Made by a program: the position numbers and the translations under genes. Below are positions 12,348-23,772 of a DNA stretch of 64,000 bases, piece by piece. Below the pieces are notes generated by a model. It was not told the DNA's origin. It was given only the letters and a program-made list of their open reading frames with translations, and did not search any database. The stretch lies in the NCBI GenBank assembly GCA_002951995.1, contig CP019797.1, positions 2,092,501-2,156,500 of the forward strand. Reading direction: 5' to 3'. The DNA is from Stenotrophomonas acidaminiphila. Lineage in GTDB: Bacteria; Pseudomonadota; Gammaproteobacteria; Xanthomonadales; Xanthomonadaceae. The first letter of the stretch is position 1; the number at the start of each line of letters is the position of its first letter.

Positions 12348-12584
12348 CGCAGCACCTGGATTGCTCAACGACACGATTCCCCACACCGCCGACTGGCAGG
12401 CGATCCTGCCATCTGACCGGAATCGGGGGCGGTTGGTAAAGCTGCGACCGCAGCAAAATCCACGCGCGGTCCAGGACCGCACCGCGGCGCCGCCGCCCTT
12501 CGCCGCAGGCTGCGCATGCGCCGGGCGGCCGCCGCGCGTGCCGGACCCGCGGCCGGCCACGATGGATACATCGGCAACGATGCG

Positions 12585-13121
12585 TCAGCGGCGGGCTTTC
12601 CAGGCCTCCCGCGGCTGTCCCCACACCTCGACGTCGACCTCGTGCGGGGGTGGCAGGCGGGCATGCCGCAGTACCCGCGCGCCCAGCTTGCGCGCCACCG
12701 CCTGCGAATTGCGGTTGTCCGGCGCGATGGTGTGGATCACCTGGTCCCAGCCCAGCACGTCGAACGCCCAGTCGATGGCCGCGCGCGCGGCCTCCGGCGC
12801 GTAGCCACGGCCCCACCGGTCCGGCACGATGCTCCAGCCCACCTCCGGTCCCGGCCAGCCGTGCGGCTGCCACGGGCCGGCGCGTCCGACCCAGCGCCCA
12901 CTGTCCTTCTCGATCACCGAGAACATCGAATAGCCGAGCAGGTGCCAGCTGCCGGCCATGGTGGCCAAGCTGCGCCACGCCACCGACGGCGCCTGCACGC
13001 CGCCCAGGTGCTGCATCGGCAGCGGATCGGCGCAGAACGCGGCGAACGCGTCGAAATCCTCCGCGCACGGTGGCCGCAGCAGCAGCCGCTCGGTTTCCAG
13101 GCGCAGGTCGAAAATGCTCAT
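12585..13121 (-). CDS. GNAT acetyltransferase, RimJ/RimL type
   Basis: A 178-residue acetyltransferase. It opens with LRLETERLLLRPPCAEDFDAF, the typical RimJ/RimL-type start, and has the acetyl-CoA region VPDRWGRGYAPEAARAAIDWAFDVLG and IAPDNRNSQAVARKLGAR. These enzymes acetylate protein N-termini or small molecules; the substrate here is unknown. The ATG at 13121 follows GGAGAG with six bases spacing. It is downstream of the ecsC-like gene on the same strand, with about 50 bases between them. Confidence 0.88.
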   Translation of the reverse strand: MSIFDLRLETERLLLRPPCAEDFDAFAAFCADPLPMQHLGGVQAPSVAWRSLATMAGSWHLLGYSMFSVIEKDSGRWVGRAGPWQPHGWPGPEVGWSIVPDRWGRGYAPEAARAAIDWAFDVLGWDQVIHTIAPDNRNSQAVARKLGARVLRHARLPPPHEVDVEVWGQPREAWKARR

Positions 13122-13169
13122 CGCGGGCTCTCCATGTATCCGGCAGGCCACGCTACCACCGCGTGGCGC

Positions 13170-14024
13170 TCAGGCGGTCATGCGCCCGCTGACCGCGCCG
13201 TAGGCCAGGCGCACGGTCTCGAAGCCGTACTTGCGTTCCAGCCGGCGGACAATGAAATGGCCCCGCGCCATGTCCTGGTAGTAGCCGGTGAACAGGGTGT
13301 TCAAGGTGGCGCCGGCGACCGCGCCGAGCACCGGCACCGCCTGCGCGGCGAACTTCTCCGACACCACCACGCCAAAGCGGGCGGCGACCTTTTCCACGAT
13401 CCGGGCCAGCCATTTGCCGGCTTCCTTCGGCCCCAGCCCCAGCAGCAGGCCGTGGCTGCCGCTGAGCGTGGTGCCGGCCAGCTCGGCCGACAGGTGCCGC
13501 ATCAGCTCGGTGGTGAAGCCGCGTGCCAGGTAATAGCCGGTTTCGCTGGCGTCGTCGCCGCCCGAGTTGCCGCCCAGCGCGAATACCTCCAGGCACGCTT
13601 GGCGGGTGCCGAAGTCCTCCAGATCGAAGCCCTCGCTGCGGGCGATGTCGGCCACCGCGCGCATGATGATGGTGGTCGACAGCGGCAGCTCGATCACCAG
13701 TGCCGGCAGCCCGCCGGCACCGCCCAGCGCACCGGACGCGGCCGCCGCCAGCTTGTGCAGGCGCGGCGACGCCGGCTTGCCCGGCCGGGTGCGGTCCATG
13801 CTCCACAGCGCCGCCTGTGCGGCCTTGTGCAGCGCGGCCTCGGCCGCGCCCTGGATGCGCCTGGATACGCCCGCCGGCAGCCGGCGCACGGCGAACTCCA
13901 GCGGCGAGCCGACCAGGTTGGCCATGCGTGCACTGAGCGTTGGCGCTTCCAGCAGCGCCACCGCACGTCGCAGGTCGGCCATGTCCTGCGGGCTGTCGGC
14001 CAGGGTCGGCGCCAGTTCGCCCAT
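13170..14024 (-). CDS. EcsC family protein
   Basis: A 284-residue protein matching the EcsC family by the SARMANLVGSPLEFAVRRLP start, the LVIELPLSTTIIMRAVADIARSEG core and the AQAVPVLGAVAGATLNTLF region. Small hydrophobic stretches around 105-125 and 235-255 suggest membrane association. EcsC takes its name from the Bacillus ecs ABC-transporter operon, but its biochemical role is not established. It starts three bases after the orn stop, so it is almost certainly translated from the same message. Confidence 0.85.
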   Translation of the reverse strand: MGELAPTLADSPQDMADLRRAVALLEAPTLSARMANLVGSPLEFAVRRLPAGVSRRIQGAAEAALHKAAQAALWSMDRTRPGKPASPRLHKLAAAASGALGGAGGLPALVIELPLSTTIIMRAVADIARSEGFDLEDFGTRQACLEVFALGGNSGGDDASETGYYLARGFTTELMRHLSAELAGTTLSGSHGLLLGLGPKEAGKWLARIVEKVAARFGVVVSEKFAAQAVPVLGAVAGATLNTLFTGYYQDMARGHFIVRRLERKYGFETVRLAYGAVSGRMTA

Positions 14025-14027
14025 CGC

Positions 14028-14612
14028 TCAGGCCGGTTCCGCCACGCCCGGCAGCCCGGCCAGCGCACCCATGTACTGGCGGTAGTGGCGCAGTTCGGCG
14101 ATCGAATCGTGCACGTCGCTCAGCGCGGTGTGGCTGGAATTCTTGCCCACCCCGGCGGCGATGGCTGGCGCCCAGCGCCGGGCCAGTTCCTTGACCGTGG
14201 ACACGTCCAGGTTGCGGTAATGGAAATAGCGCTCCAGGCGCGGCATCTGCCGGTGCAGGAAGCGGCGGTCCTGGCAGATGGAATTGCCGCACATCGGCGA
14301 GGCGCCGGCCTTGATCCAGTCCTGCAGGAAGGCGATGGTCCGCGCCTCGGCCTGGCCCAGGCTGACGTCGCTGTCGAGCACGCGCTGCCACAGGCCGGAA
14401 CGGCGGTGCTGGTTGCGGTTCCATTCGTCCATCGCCTCCAGCGTCGCCAGCGGGTGGGCGATGGCGAACTCGGGGCCTTCGGCCAGCACGTTGAGCTGGG
14501 CATCGGTGACCACGGTGGCGATCTCGATGATCGAATCGTTGTCCGTGTCCAGCCCGGTCATCTCCAGATCGATCCAGATCAACCGGTCGTTGCCTGTGCT
14601 GTTGTCCGTCAT
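14028..14612 (-). CDS. orn: Oligoribonuclease
   Basis: A 194-residue DEDDh 3'-5' exonuclease that degrades di- and oligoribonucleotides, including pGpG from cyclic-di-GMP turnover. The first acidic motif is DLEMTGLD; later motifs include IEIATVVTD, the [18 protein letters not shown] stretch with the catalytic histidine and last aspartate, and C-terminal QYM. The ATG at 14612 places the catalytic motif at the usual distance from the N-terminus. It lies directly upstream of ecsC-like. Confidence 0.96.
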   Translation of the reverse strand: MTDNSTGNDRLIWIDLEMTGLDTDNDSIIEIATVVTDAQLNVLAEGPEFAIAHPLATLEAMDEWNRNQHRRSGLWQRVLDSDVSLGQAEARTIAFLQDWIKAGASPMCGNSICQDRRFLHRQMPRLERYFHYRNLDVSTVKELARRWAPAIAAGVGKNSSHTALSDVHDSIAELRHYRQYMGALAGLPGVAEPA

Positions 14613-14709
14613 GTGGCGCCTCGTGCAGGGGGCCGGCGGCGACGCCGGCCGTGTTGTCGGGCGCCCATGATACGCCGCGGGTTCACCGGGCCGGACGCCG
14701 GCCGGACGC

Positions 14710-15222
14710 TCAGCTGCCCTCGCCGGGCAGCAGCGGCCGGCCACGCTTGGCGCGGAAATAGTTGGTCAGGCGCAGGCTCGCCTCGCGCGCCAGCACGCCG
14801 CCGGCCACCTGCACGCGGTGGTTGTGGCGCGGGTCGCCCAGCAGGTCGAACACACTGCCGCAGGCGCCTGTCTTCGGATCGGTGGCGGCATACACCACCC
14901 GCGCCACCCGCGCGTGCACCAGTGCCATCGCGCACATCGCGCACGGCTCCAGCGTCACGTACAGGGTGCAGCCGACCAGCCGGTGGTTGCGCAGCCGTGC
15001 GCCGGCCTCGCGCATGGCCACGATCTCGGCATGCGCGCTGGGGTCGTGGCGGGCGATGTTGAGGTTCCAGCCCTCGCCCAGCAGCTGCCCGTCGGCGCCG
15101 ACCAGCACCGCGCCCACCGGGATTTCGTCGAACTCGCGCTGCGCGCGTTCGGCCAGCGCCAGCGCATGCCGCATCCAGCGTTCGTCGGCCTGCGGATCGG
15201 GGCTGGTGGTGGCAGCGTTCAT
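14710..15222 (-). CDS. tadA: tRNA-specific adenosine deaminase
   Basis: A 170-residue zinc deaminase that converts A34 to inosine in tRNA-Arg(ACG), a substrate encoded twice in this window (47282 and 47411). The zinc site and proton shuttle are visible: H64-A-E66 and P-C94-AM-C97. The ATG at 15222 overlaps the stop of the preceding GNAT gene (ATGA), giving translational coupling. The C-terminus ([14 protein letters not shown]) matches the RNA-binding tail of TadA. Confidence 0.96.
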   Translation of the reverse strand: MNAATTSPDPQADERWMRHALALAERAQREFDEIPVGAVLVGADGQLLGEGWNLNIARHDPSAHAEIVAMREAGARLRNHRLVGCTLYVTLEPCAMCAMALVHARVARVVYAATDPKTGACGSVFDLLGDPRHNHRVQVAGGVLAREASLRLTNYFRAKRGRPLLPGEGS

Positions 15223-15683
15223 GCTGCCGCGTCCGCTGCGGTGGGCGCACCGGCGTGGCGCAGATGCACCAGCGGATATGCGCGCCCCTGCCCATCCAGC
15301 GGCGAGCGCCCGGTCTCGACGAAACCCAGGCGCGTGTAGAACGCCAGCGCCTGCGGGTTCTGCGCGTTGACGTCGGTACACAGGTGCGGGTGTTCGCGCA
15401 GCGCCTGCTCCACCAGCCGGCGTCCCAGCCCGCGGCCGTGCTGCGCCGGATCCACGAACAGCGCCTCCAGCTGGCCGCCCACGACCCACATGAAGGCCTG
15501 CGGCACATCGTCGGCGTCCACCGCCAGCCGCAGCGGCGCCGCGGGCAGCAATGCACTGACCTCGGCATCGAGGGCCTGGCGGTCGGCGGGGGCAAGGAAG
15601 TGATGCGTGGCATCGACGGCGCGACGCCAGATGTCGATGACCCGGGCGCCGTCTTGCGGGCGCGATGAACGCAGTGTCGGCAT
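15219..15683 (-). CDS. GNAT acetyltransferase
   Basis: A 154-residue N-acetyltransferase. Core features are [32 protein letters not shown] (seen as an acetyl-CoA loop GRGLGRR around 104-110) and a C-terminal [23 protein letters not shown]. It resembles the YjaB-type family ([23 protein letters not shown] start). Substrate unknown. Its stop overlaps the tadA start, so the two are co-translated. The tRNA-Ser gene lies about 60 bases upstream. Confidence 0.85.
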   Translation of the reverse strand: MPTLRSSRPQDGARVIDIWRRAVDATHHFLAPADRQALDAEVSALLPAAPLRLAVDADDVPQAFMWVVGGQLEALFVDPAQHGRGLGRRLVEQALREHPHLCTDVNAQNPQALAFYTRLGFVETGRSPLDGQGRAYPLVHLRHAGAPTAADAAA

Positions 15684-15746
15684 GGTTCGCAAGTCCGGAA
15701 AGAGCCCGCGACGGGGCCGGGGCCACATGCGCCCGGGTCGTCGGAA

Positions 15747-15836
15747 TGGCGGGCAGAGTGGGATTCGAACCCACGGAAGGTTTGACCCTTCGCCGGTTTT
15801 CAAGACCGGTGCCTTAAACCGCTCGGCCATCTGCCC
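15747..15836 (-). tRNA. tRNA-Ser (anticodon TGA)
   Basis: Class II tRNA of 90 nt including an encoded CCA. The 5' arm GGGCAGA (15836-15830) pairs with TCTGCCC (15757-15751), followed by G-CCA. The anticodon loop reads CTTGAAA with anticodon TGA, and a long variable arm precedes the T-loop GGTTCGAATCC. It decodes UCA and probably other UCN codons. Confidence 0.95.
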
Positions 15837-15905
15837 GTGACTGTCGTGCCGATGCCTGCGCACCGGCCAGGGGCGCGCATTCTCGCACGCCACCGGGGAT
15901 TGTGC

Positions 15906-16898
15906 TCAACCGGCCTCGATCGCCAGCGCGCCCATGGTCGAGGCGCGGATCTTTTCCTTGGCGCGTTCGCAGGCGCCGCCGCAGTCCAGGCGCGAGGCCT
16001 CCAGCTGCGGCGGCAGGTGTTCGGCGAGGAAGTCGATGAACACCCGCACCGCCGGCAACAGCCCGCGGCGCGACGCGAACACGGCATGGCAGATGCCCTG
16101 CGGCAGCGACCAGTCCGGCAGCACCACTTCCAGTTCGCCGTTGCGCACCGCTTCGGCGCAGACCGTTTCCGGCAGCATGGTGATGCCGAAGCCGTCCTTG
16201 ACCATGCTCTGCAGCAGCGGGAAATCGAAACCGGCCACTCGCGGCTGCAGGTCCACGCGGCTGACCACGCCGCCCGGGCCGTGCAGTTCCCAGCGCTGGC
16301 GCGCCTCGTCCTCGCTGATGCTCAGGGTGACGTGCTGGGCCAGGTCGTCGGGCGTCTTGGGGCGGCCGGCGCGGTCCAGGTACTTCGGGCTGGCGACCAG
16401 CAGCTCCTGCACCTGGCCGAAGCTGCGCATCACCAGGCTGCCGTCGTCGTCCAGCCGCGAGCGTACCCGCAGCGCCACGTCGTAGCCCTCGTTGATGATG
16501 TCCACGCGGCGGTTGCTGATGTTCAGCTGCAGCCGCACCTTGGGGTACTGCTCCAGGAACTTCGGCAGCAGCTTGGGCAGCTGCATCTGTGCCAGCGACA
16601 CCGGCACGCTGGCACGCACCAGCCCGCGCGGCTCGGCACTGAGCCGGTCCACCACTTCGCGCGCGGCCTGCGCCTCGGCCAGCATGGTCTGCGCATGGCG
16701 GTGCACGCTCATGCCGACGTCGGTCACCGCGAAGCGGCGCGTCGAGCGCTGCAGCAGGCGCACGCCCAGGTCGGTTTCCAGCTGGCTGATGCGCCGGCTC
16801 AGGCGCGATTTGGGGATGCCCAGCGCACGCTCGGCGGCGGCAAAACCGCCATGGTCCACCACCATCGCGAAGTAGTAGAGGTCGTTGAGGTCCTGCAT
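15906..16898 (-). CDS. LysR-type transcriptional regulator
   Basis: About 330 residues. The N-terminal winged helix-turn-helix is clear (MQDLNDLYYFAMVVDHGGF, then LGIPKSRLSRRISQLETDLG), followed by a periplasmic-binding-like effector domain (LVRASVPVSLAQ onward). The C-terminus is unusual in having two cysteines (CGGACERAKEK). The ATG at 16898 fits the family start; a longer start at 16940 exists. It shows closest resemblance to the AaeR/DsdC-like group by eye, but targets are unknown. A perfect 19-base inverted repeat lies upstream (16947-16965). Confidence 0.9.
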   Translation of the reverse strand: MQDLNDLYYFAMVVDHGGFAAAERALGIPKSRLSRRISQLETDLGVRLLQRSTRRFAVTDVGMSVHRHAQTMLAEAQAAREVVDRLSAEPRGLVRASVPVSLAQMQLPKLLPKFLEQYPKVRLQLNISNRRVDIINEGYDVALRVRSRLDDDGSLVMRSFGQVQELLVASPKYLDRAGRPKTPDDLAQHVTLSISEDEARQRWELHGPGGVVSRVDLQPRVAGFDFPLLQSMVKDGFGITMLPETVCAEAVRNGELEVVLPDWSLPQGICHAVFASRRGLLPAVRVFIDFLAEHLPPQLEASRLDCGGACERAKEKIRASTMGALAIEAG

Positions 16899-16946
16899 GG
16901 ATTGATCCCACAACTGGAACGAATGGCGAGATTCAACCACCTTTGT

Positions 16947-16965
16947 CCTGATTTTACAAATCAGG
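16947..16965. promoter_or_regulatory. Perfect inverted repeat upstream of the lysR gene
   Basis: CCTGATTT-TAC-AAATCAGG, eight-base arms with three between, lies 49 bases upstream of the chosen lysR ATG and is much more AT-rich than its surroundings. It is a plausible autoregulatory operator. Binding is inferred from position and symmetry only. Confidence 0.5.
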
Positions 16966-17022
16966 CCTCAAACGGTCCTGTATGGGCGACCTTCCCACCT
17001 CCTGCCCGCCCCCGACAACGCA

Positions 17023-17046
17023 GAGGCCCGCATCGCTGCGGGCCTC
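17023..17046 (-). terminator. Hairpin after serS
   Basis: Ten-base perfect stem GAGGCCCGCA/TGCGGGCCTC with a four-base loop, 28 bases past the serS stop. No clear T run follows on the minus strand, so termination may be weak or the hairpin may only protect the transcript end. Confidence 0.5.
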
Positions 17047-17073
17047 CGGGAAGAACCACGACGACGGCTAGGT

Positions 17074-19135
<2,062 letters not shown>

Positions 19136-19265
19136 GCTGAACGGTACCTGCGCCGCACGCTGAACTGTGGCGGACCCGTCGGCGCCGCATTGACGTTCTG
19201 CTGACACCTGCGCGGCGCGCATCGGGCCAGACTCCAGGCGTCACTGGACGCAGAAGGAGCCGACC

Positions 19266-19820
19266 ATGAGTGCCACCCATGCCCATGAACTGAACAACGC
19301 CACGCAGAGCGGGCAGTCGCCCCGTCACGCGGTGTCGCCCGTCCTGTGGGTTGCCCTGCTGCTGGCGATCCTGCTCGGCGTGTTCGCCCTGGTGCGGCGC
19401 CACGCCGAGCCCACGCCGGCACTGCCGCCGGCCACCGGAACCGCGCCCATGGCAGCCGTACCGGCGGACGCGGCGCCGGCCGCGGCAACGCCGCTGAAGG
19501 CGCCTGCCGCCGGCGAGCGCAGGCCGGCCATGGCGCGCGACCACCAGGCGCGGCCGCTGGCTGGCAACCCTGCCCCCACCTACCCGCCGGCCGCGCTCCG
19601 CGCCGGCATTGAAGGCAGCGTGGTCGCCAGCCTGCAGGTCGACGCCCACGGCAAGGTCACCGATGCCAGCATCGTCGCGCACGATGGCCAGCGCAGCCGC
19701 GACCTTGATCGCGCGGTGCTGGACACGCTGCGCGGCTGGCGCTTCGAGCCGGCGGTGCGCGATGGCCGCGCGGTGGCGAGCGTGGTCCGGGTGCCGGTGG
19801 ATTTCCGCACCGGCCGCTGA
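19266..19820 (+). CDS. TonB-like protein (second of two tandem copies)
   Basis: A 184-residue paralogue of the preceding protein. It has a cytoplasmic N-tail, one membrane segment (about 27-43, LWVALLLAILLGVFALV), a shorter Ala/Pro spacer, and the same C-terminal domain (TYPPAALRAGIEGSVVASLQVDAHGKV, then RDLDRAVLDTLRGWRFEPA). An AAGGAG site precedes the ATG. The match between copies is strongest in the C-domain (both have SRDLDRA and GWRF), so they arose by duplication. A role in energy transfer to outer-membrane receptors is likely, with unknown partners. Confidence 0.85.
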   Translation: MSATHAHELNNATQSGQSPRHAVSPVLWVALLLAILLGVFALVRRHAEPTPALPPATGTAPMAAVPADAAPAAATPLKAPAAGERRPAMARDHQARPLAGNPAPTYPPAALRAGIEGSVVASLQVDAHGKVTDASIVAHDGQRSRDLDRAVLDTLRGWRFEPAVRDGRAVASVVRVPVDFRTGR

Positions 19821-19889
19821 TCGGCTCCGGTGCCACGGACACGGGCCGGCCGCGCCGCGCGGCCGGCCCGGTACGTCTATTTACCGCCC

Positions 19890-21200
19890 TCAGGCGGAGG
19901 TCAGCGCGAACCCCGCCTCGCGTGCCAGCCGGTCGTAGCCCGGGAACGAGGTGGCCACGTTGGCGACATCGTTGATCCGTACCTGCCCGCGGCTCAACTG
20001 GCCGGCGATGGAGAACGCCATGGCGATGCGGTGGTCGCCATGGCTTTCGATGGTGCCGCTGCCGAGCACGCCGGGATGGACGGTGGCGCCATCGTCGGTT
20101 TCGTCGACGCGCAGGCCCAGCGTGCGCAGCCCGGTCGCCATCGCCGCCAGGCGGTCCGATTCCTTCACCCGCAGCTCGGCGGCGCCGCTCACCACGGTGG
20201 GGCCGTCGGCCGCGGCGGCGGCAATGAACAGCGCGGGGAACTCGTCGATCATGTCCGGCACCAGCGCCTCGGGAATCCGGGCACCCTTGAGCGGCGCATG
20301 GCGCACGACCAGGTCCGCCACCGGCTCGCCGCCGTGCTCGGCAGGGTTCTCCTCGACGATGTCCGCGCCCATCAGCCGCAGCGCGGCCAGCAGGCCGGTG
20401 CGGCGCGGGTTGAGCCCCACCGAGCGCAACCGCACCTGCGAGCCGGGAATGACGCTGGCGGCGACGATGAAGAACGCGGCCGAGGAGAAATCCGCCGGCA
20501 CCGCGATATCGGTGGCGCGCAGCCGCTGGCCACCGCGCAGGCGTGCCCGGCCCGGCTCGAAATCGATCTCCACGCCAAACGCGCGCAGCATCCGCTCGGT
20601 GTAGTCGCGGGTCGGGTGCGGCTCGACCACGGTGGTTTCGCCGCTGGCATACAGGCCGGCCAGCAGCAGCGCCGATTTCACCTGCGCGCTGGCCACCGGC
20701 AGCGCGTAGTCGATGCCGTGCAGCGGCTGGCCGCCGTGGATGCGCAGCGGCGGGGTGCCGTCGTCGCGGGTGTCGATGCGCGCCCCCATCTGCGCCAGCG
20801 GGCCGGTGACGCGGCGCATCGGCCGCCGCGACAACGATGCGTCGCCGACCAGCACGCTGTCGAACGACTGCGCCGCCAGCAGCCCGGCCAGCAGGCGCAT
20901 GCCGGTACCGGCGTTGCCGCAGTCCAGTTCGCCGTCCGGCGTCTTCAGCCCATCGACGCCCACGCCATGGACGATGCGCCGCGACGGCGACGGGGTTTCG
21001 AAGCGCACGCCCATGCGCGCGAAGATCGCCGCGGTGGCGCGGGTGTCCTCGCCCTCGAGGAAGCCGTCGATGTGCGATACGCCGTCGGCCAGCGCGGCGA
21101 ACATCACCGCGCGGTGCGATACCGATTTGTCGCCGGGAATGTCGAGCGTGCCCTGCAGGGGCTGGCCTTTGCTTGCGATCCAGTGGGGCTGGGAGGTCAT
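19890..21200 (-). CDS. aroA: 3-phosphoshikimate 1-carboxyvinyltransferase (EPSP synthase)
   Basis: A 436-residue shikimate-pathway enzyme joining shikimate-3-phosphate and PEP. Visible are the PEP/S3P loop PGDKSVSHRA, the LDCGNAGTGMRLLAG motif, PVASAQVKSALLLAGL and the C-terminal ESHGDHRIAMAF. The NAGTGMR variant at the glycine loop resembles class II-type glyphosate-tolerant EPSP synthases more than the NAGTAMR of Escherichia coli (family knowledge, not tested here). It is the third gene of a serC-pheA-aroA series on the minus strand, 142 bases after pheA. Confidence 0.96.
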   Translation of the reverse strand: MTSQPHWIASKGQPLQGTLDIPGDKSVSHRAVMFAALADGVSHIDGFLEGEDTRATAAIFARMGVRFETPSPSRRIVHGVGVDGLKTPDGELDCGNAGTGMRLLAGLLAAQSFDSVLVGDASLSRRPMRRVTGPLAQMGARIDTRDDGTPPLRIHGGQPLHGIDYALPVASAQVKSALLLAGLYASGETTVVEPHPTRDYTERMLRAFGVEIDFEPGRARLRGGQRLRATDIAVPADFSSAAFFIVAASVIPGSQVRLRSVGLNPRRTGLLAALRLMGADIVEENPAEHGGEPVADLVVRHAPLKGARIPEALVPDMIDEFPALFIAAAAADGPTVVSGAAELRVKESDRLAAMATGLRTLGLRVDETDDGATVHPGVLGSGTIESHGDHRIAMAFSIAGQLSRGQVRINDVANVATSFPGYDRLAREAGFALTSA

Positions 21201-21342
21201 GCGGGTCTCGTTGGTTGTGCGTCTGCCATGCCGGCGCAGGCCGCGCATGGTGTTGTCCATGCCGCCCTGGCCGGCAGTGGCGGTGCCAGGCGGCGGGCGG
21301 AAGGGGCGCGGAGTACCGTCCACGCGGCGGAGCGATGTCAGC

Positions 21343-22490
21343 TCACGGCACCGCGACCGGATAGGAACCCAGCACCTTGATCTGCGCCGAATGGGCCTCG
21401 AGTTCGGCCAGTGCCGCCTGCATCGAGGCGTCCTCGATATGCCCGGCCAGGTCGATGAAGAACGCGTATTCCCACTTGGCCTGGTGCGACGGGCGCGACT
21501 CGATCCGGTTCATGCTGATGCCGTGGCGCGCGAACGGGCTGAGCACGTCGAACAGGGCGCCGGGCTTGTCGTGGATGAACACCAGCACCGAGGTGCGGTC
21601 GTGGCCCGAGGAAGGGAAGAACCGGCGGCCGATCACCAGGAAGCGCGTGGTGTTGTCCGCGTCGTTCTGGATCGGCTTGGTGACCACCTTCTTCAGCCCG
21701 TACACGTGGCCGGCACTCTCACCGCCGATGGCCGCCGCGTCGTCGGCGTTGCGCGCGCGGCGCGCGCCCTCCGCGTTGCTGGACACCGGCACCTTCTCCG
21801 CCGCGGGCAGATTGGCGCGCAGCCAGGCCGAGGTCTGCATGAACGACTGCGGGTGCGCGTAGACCCGCTCGATGTCCTCCAGCCGGCCGCTGCGCGACAT
21901 CAGGAACTGCTGCACGCGCAGCTCCACTTCACCGCAGATCTTGAGGCTGGAGGTCAGGAACATGTCCAAGGTGATCTGGATCGTGCCCTGCCCGGAGTTT
22001 TCCACCGGCACCACGCCGAAGTCGGCGTTGCCCGCTTCCACTTCCTGGAACACTTCCTCGATGCTGGCCAGCGGCAGGCCCAGCGCCGAGCGCCCGAAAT
22101 GCTTGAGCACGGCCTGCTGGCTGAAGGTGCCCTCGGGGCCGAGGTAGCCGATCTTCAGTGGTTCCTGCTGCGCCAGGCAGGCGGACATGATCTCGCGGAA
22201 CACGTGCACCAGCAGCTCGTCCGACAGCGGGCCTTCGTTGCGGTCGACCACCATGCGCAGCACCTGCGCCTCGCGCTCGGGCGGTAGTAGTCGACGGCGG
22301 CGGCGAGCTTGCCCTTGGCCTTGCCGACCTGGTGCGCGAACCGCGCGCGCTCGGCGATCAGCGACTGGATGCTGCGGTCGATCTGGTCGATCTTGGCGCG
22401 CACGTCGGCCAGCGCCGGCGGCGCGGCCGACGCTTCGGCGGCGCGCGCCGGCGGCTTGTCTGCGGGGGTCTTCTTCGGCTTTGCGGCCAC
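21343..22490 (-). CDS. pheA: Bifunctional chorismate mutase / prephenate dehydratase, frameshifted
   Basis: P-protein for phenylalanine synthesis. The N-terminal chorismate mutase domain (LADVRAKIDQIDRSIQSLI) and the dehydratase plus ACT domains (IGYLGPEGTFSQQAVLKHFG; ESRPSHQAKWEY) are in different frames, joined if one base is added at about 22279-22281, after VDYYRP. The restored length is 382 residues. The best start is GTG at 22490 with GAGGAAGG upstream. ESRP is the usual phenylalanine-binding ACT motif, so feedback inhibition is expected. It follows serC by 56 bases. The break is probably a sequencing error. Confidence 0.92.
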
Positions 22491-22546
22491 GTTGCCTTCC
22501 TCGATGACGTCTGCTTTCCGCCGCCCGCGGGCGGCGGCCTGTGGGT

Positions 22547-23632
22547 TCAACCGTTGCGCTGCTGGAAGTCGCGCATGAACGCCGCCAGCGCCTGCGCGCC
22601 TTCCAGCGGCATGGCGTTGTACAGCGAGGCGCGGATGCCGCCGACCGCCTTGTGGCCCTTGAGCGCGAGCAGCCCGGCGGCCCTGGCCTCGGCGACGAAG
22701 CGCGCGTCCAGCTCGGCGCTGGACAGGAAGAACGGGATGTTCATGCGCGAGCGCACGGCCGGCGCCACCTGGTTGCGGTAGAAGCCGCCCGACTGGTCGA
22801 TGGTGGCGTACACCAGCGCTGCCTTGGCGGCGTTGCGGCGCGCGAACTCGGCGGTGCCGCCCTGCGCCAGCATCCACTTCACGGTCAGGCCGAGCAGGTA
22901 CCAGTTCCAGGTCGGCGGGGTGTTGAGCATGGAGTCGCGCGCGGCGTGCGAGCGGTAGTCGAAGATGTCCGCGCGCGGCTGCCCGGCGCGCTCGAGCAGG
23001 TCGCGGCGGATGATGACCACGGCGATGCCGACCGGGCCGAGGTTCTTCTGCGCGCCGGCGTAAATCACGCCGTAGCGCGTGACATCGATCGGCTCGGAGG
23101 CGATCGACGAACTGAAATCGGCCACCAGCGGCACCGCGCCCACGTCCGGTGCATCGCGGAATTCGACGCCATGGATGGTCTCGTTGGCGGTGATGTGCAC
23201 GTAGGCCGCATCGGCGGACAGCCGCCACTGCGCGCGCGCGGGGATGTCGCGGAAGCCATCGGCCTCGCCGTCGGCGGCGATGTTCACGTCCACGTAGGGC
23301 CGCGCCTGCTTGACCGCGGTCTTGCCCCAGTGCCCGCTGACCACGTAGTCCACGCGCTGCCCCGGCGCGGCCAGGTTCAGCGGCAGCAGCGCCTGCTGGG
23401 TGGTCGCGCCGCCGCTCAGGAACAGCACGGCGTAGTCATCGGGAATGCCGACCAGGGTGCGCAGGTCGGCTTCGGCCTGCGCCGCCACCTGCATGAAGTC
23501 GGCGCTGCGGTGGCTGATCTCGACGATGGACGCGCCCACGCCGTTCCATTCCAACATTTCCGCCTGCGCCTGGCGCAGGACCGATTCCGGCAGCGTCGCG
23601 GGGCCGGCACTGAAATTGAACGCGCGCGTCAT
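22547..23632 (-). CDS. serC: Phosphoserine aminotransferase
   Basis: A 361-residue PLP enzyme converting phosphohydroxypyruvate to phosphoserine, and also acting in PLP synthesis. The start [19 protein letters not shown], the FLSGGATTQ cofactor loop and the PLP-lysine region [12 protein letters not shown] are standard. It is the first gene of serC-pheA-aroA; in many relatives gyrA precedes this block, but here gyrA lies some 24 kb away. Confidence 0.96.
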   Translation of the reverse strand: MTRAFNFSAGPATLPESVLRQAQAEMLEWNGVGASIVEISHRSADFMQVAAQAEADLRTLVGIPDDYAVLFLSGGATTQQALLPLNLAAPGQRVDYVVSGHWGKTAVKQARPYVDVNIAADGEADGFRDIPARAQWRLSADAAYVHITANETIHGVEFRDAPDVGAVPLVADFSSSIASEPIDVTRYGVIYAGAQKNLGPVGIAVVIIRRDLLERAGQPRADIFDYRSHAARDSMLNTPPTWNWYLLGLTVKWMLAQGGTAEFARRNAAKAALVYATIDQSGGFYRNQVAPAVRSRMNIPFFLSSAELDARFVAEARAAGLLALKGHKAVGGIRASLYNAMPLEGAQALAAFMRDFQQRNG

Positions 23633-23772
23633 GTCACACCTGTCCGAGGGGAACCCCAAGTATGCCGCAGCGCAACAGGCTTTGGGGGCGCGGAAAAAGT
23701 TGCATCTGCAGCCAATTCGCGGGCCGCGCGTGGCGCGATGGCGCGGCCGCCATGCACGGCCACCGGGGTGGT

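Noticed and set aside
12348..12584. Possible small gene between the GST and the RimJ/RimL-like gene
   Set aside because: No frame with a ribosome site and protein-like composition was found; only shadows of the flanking genes.
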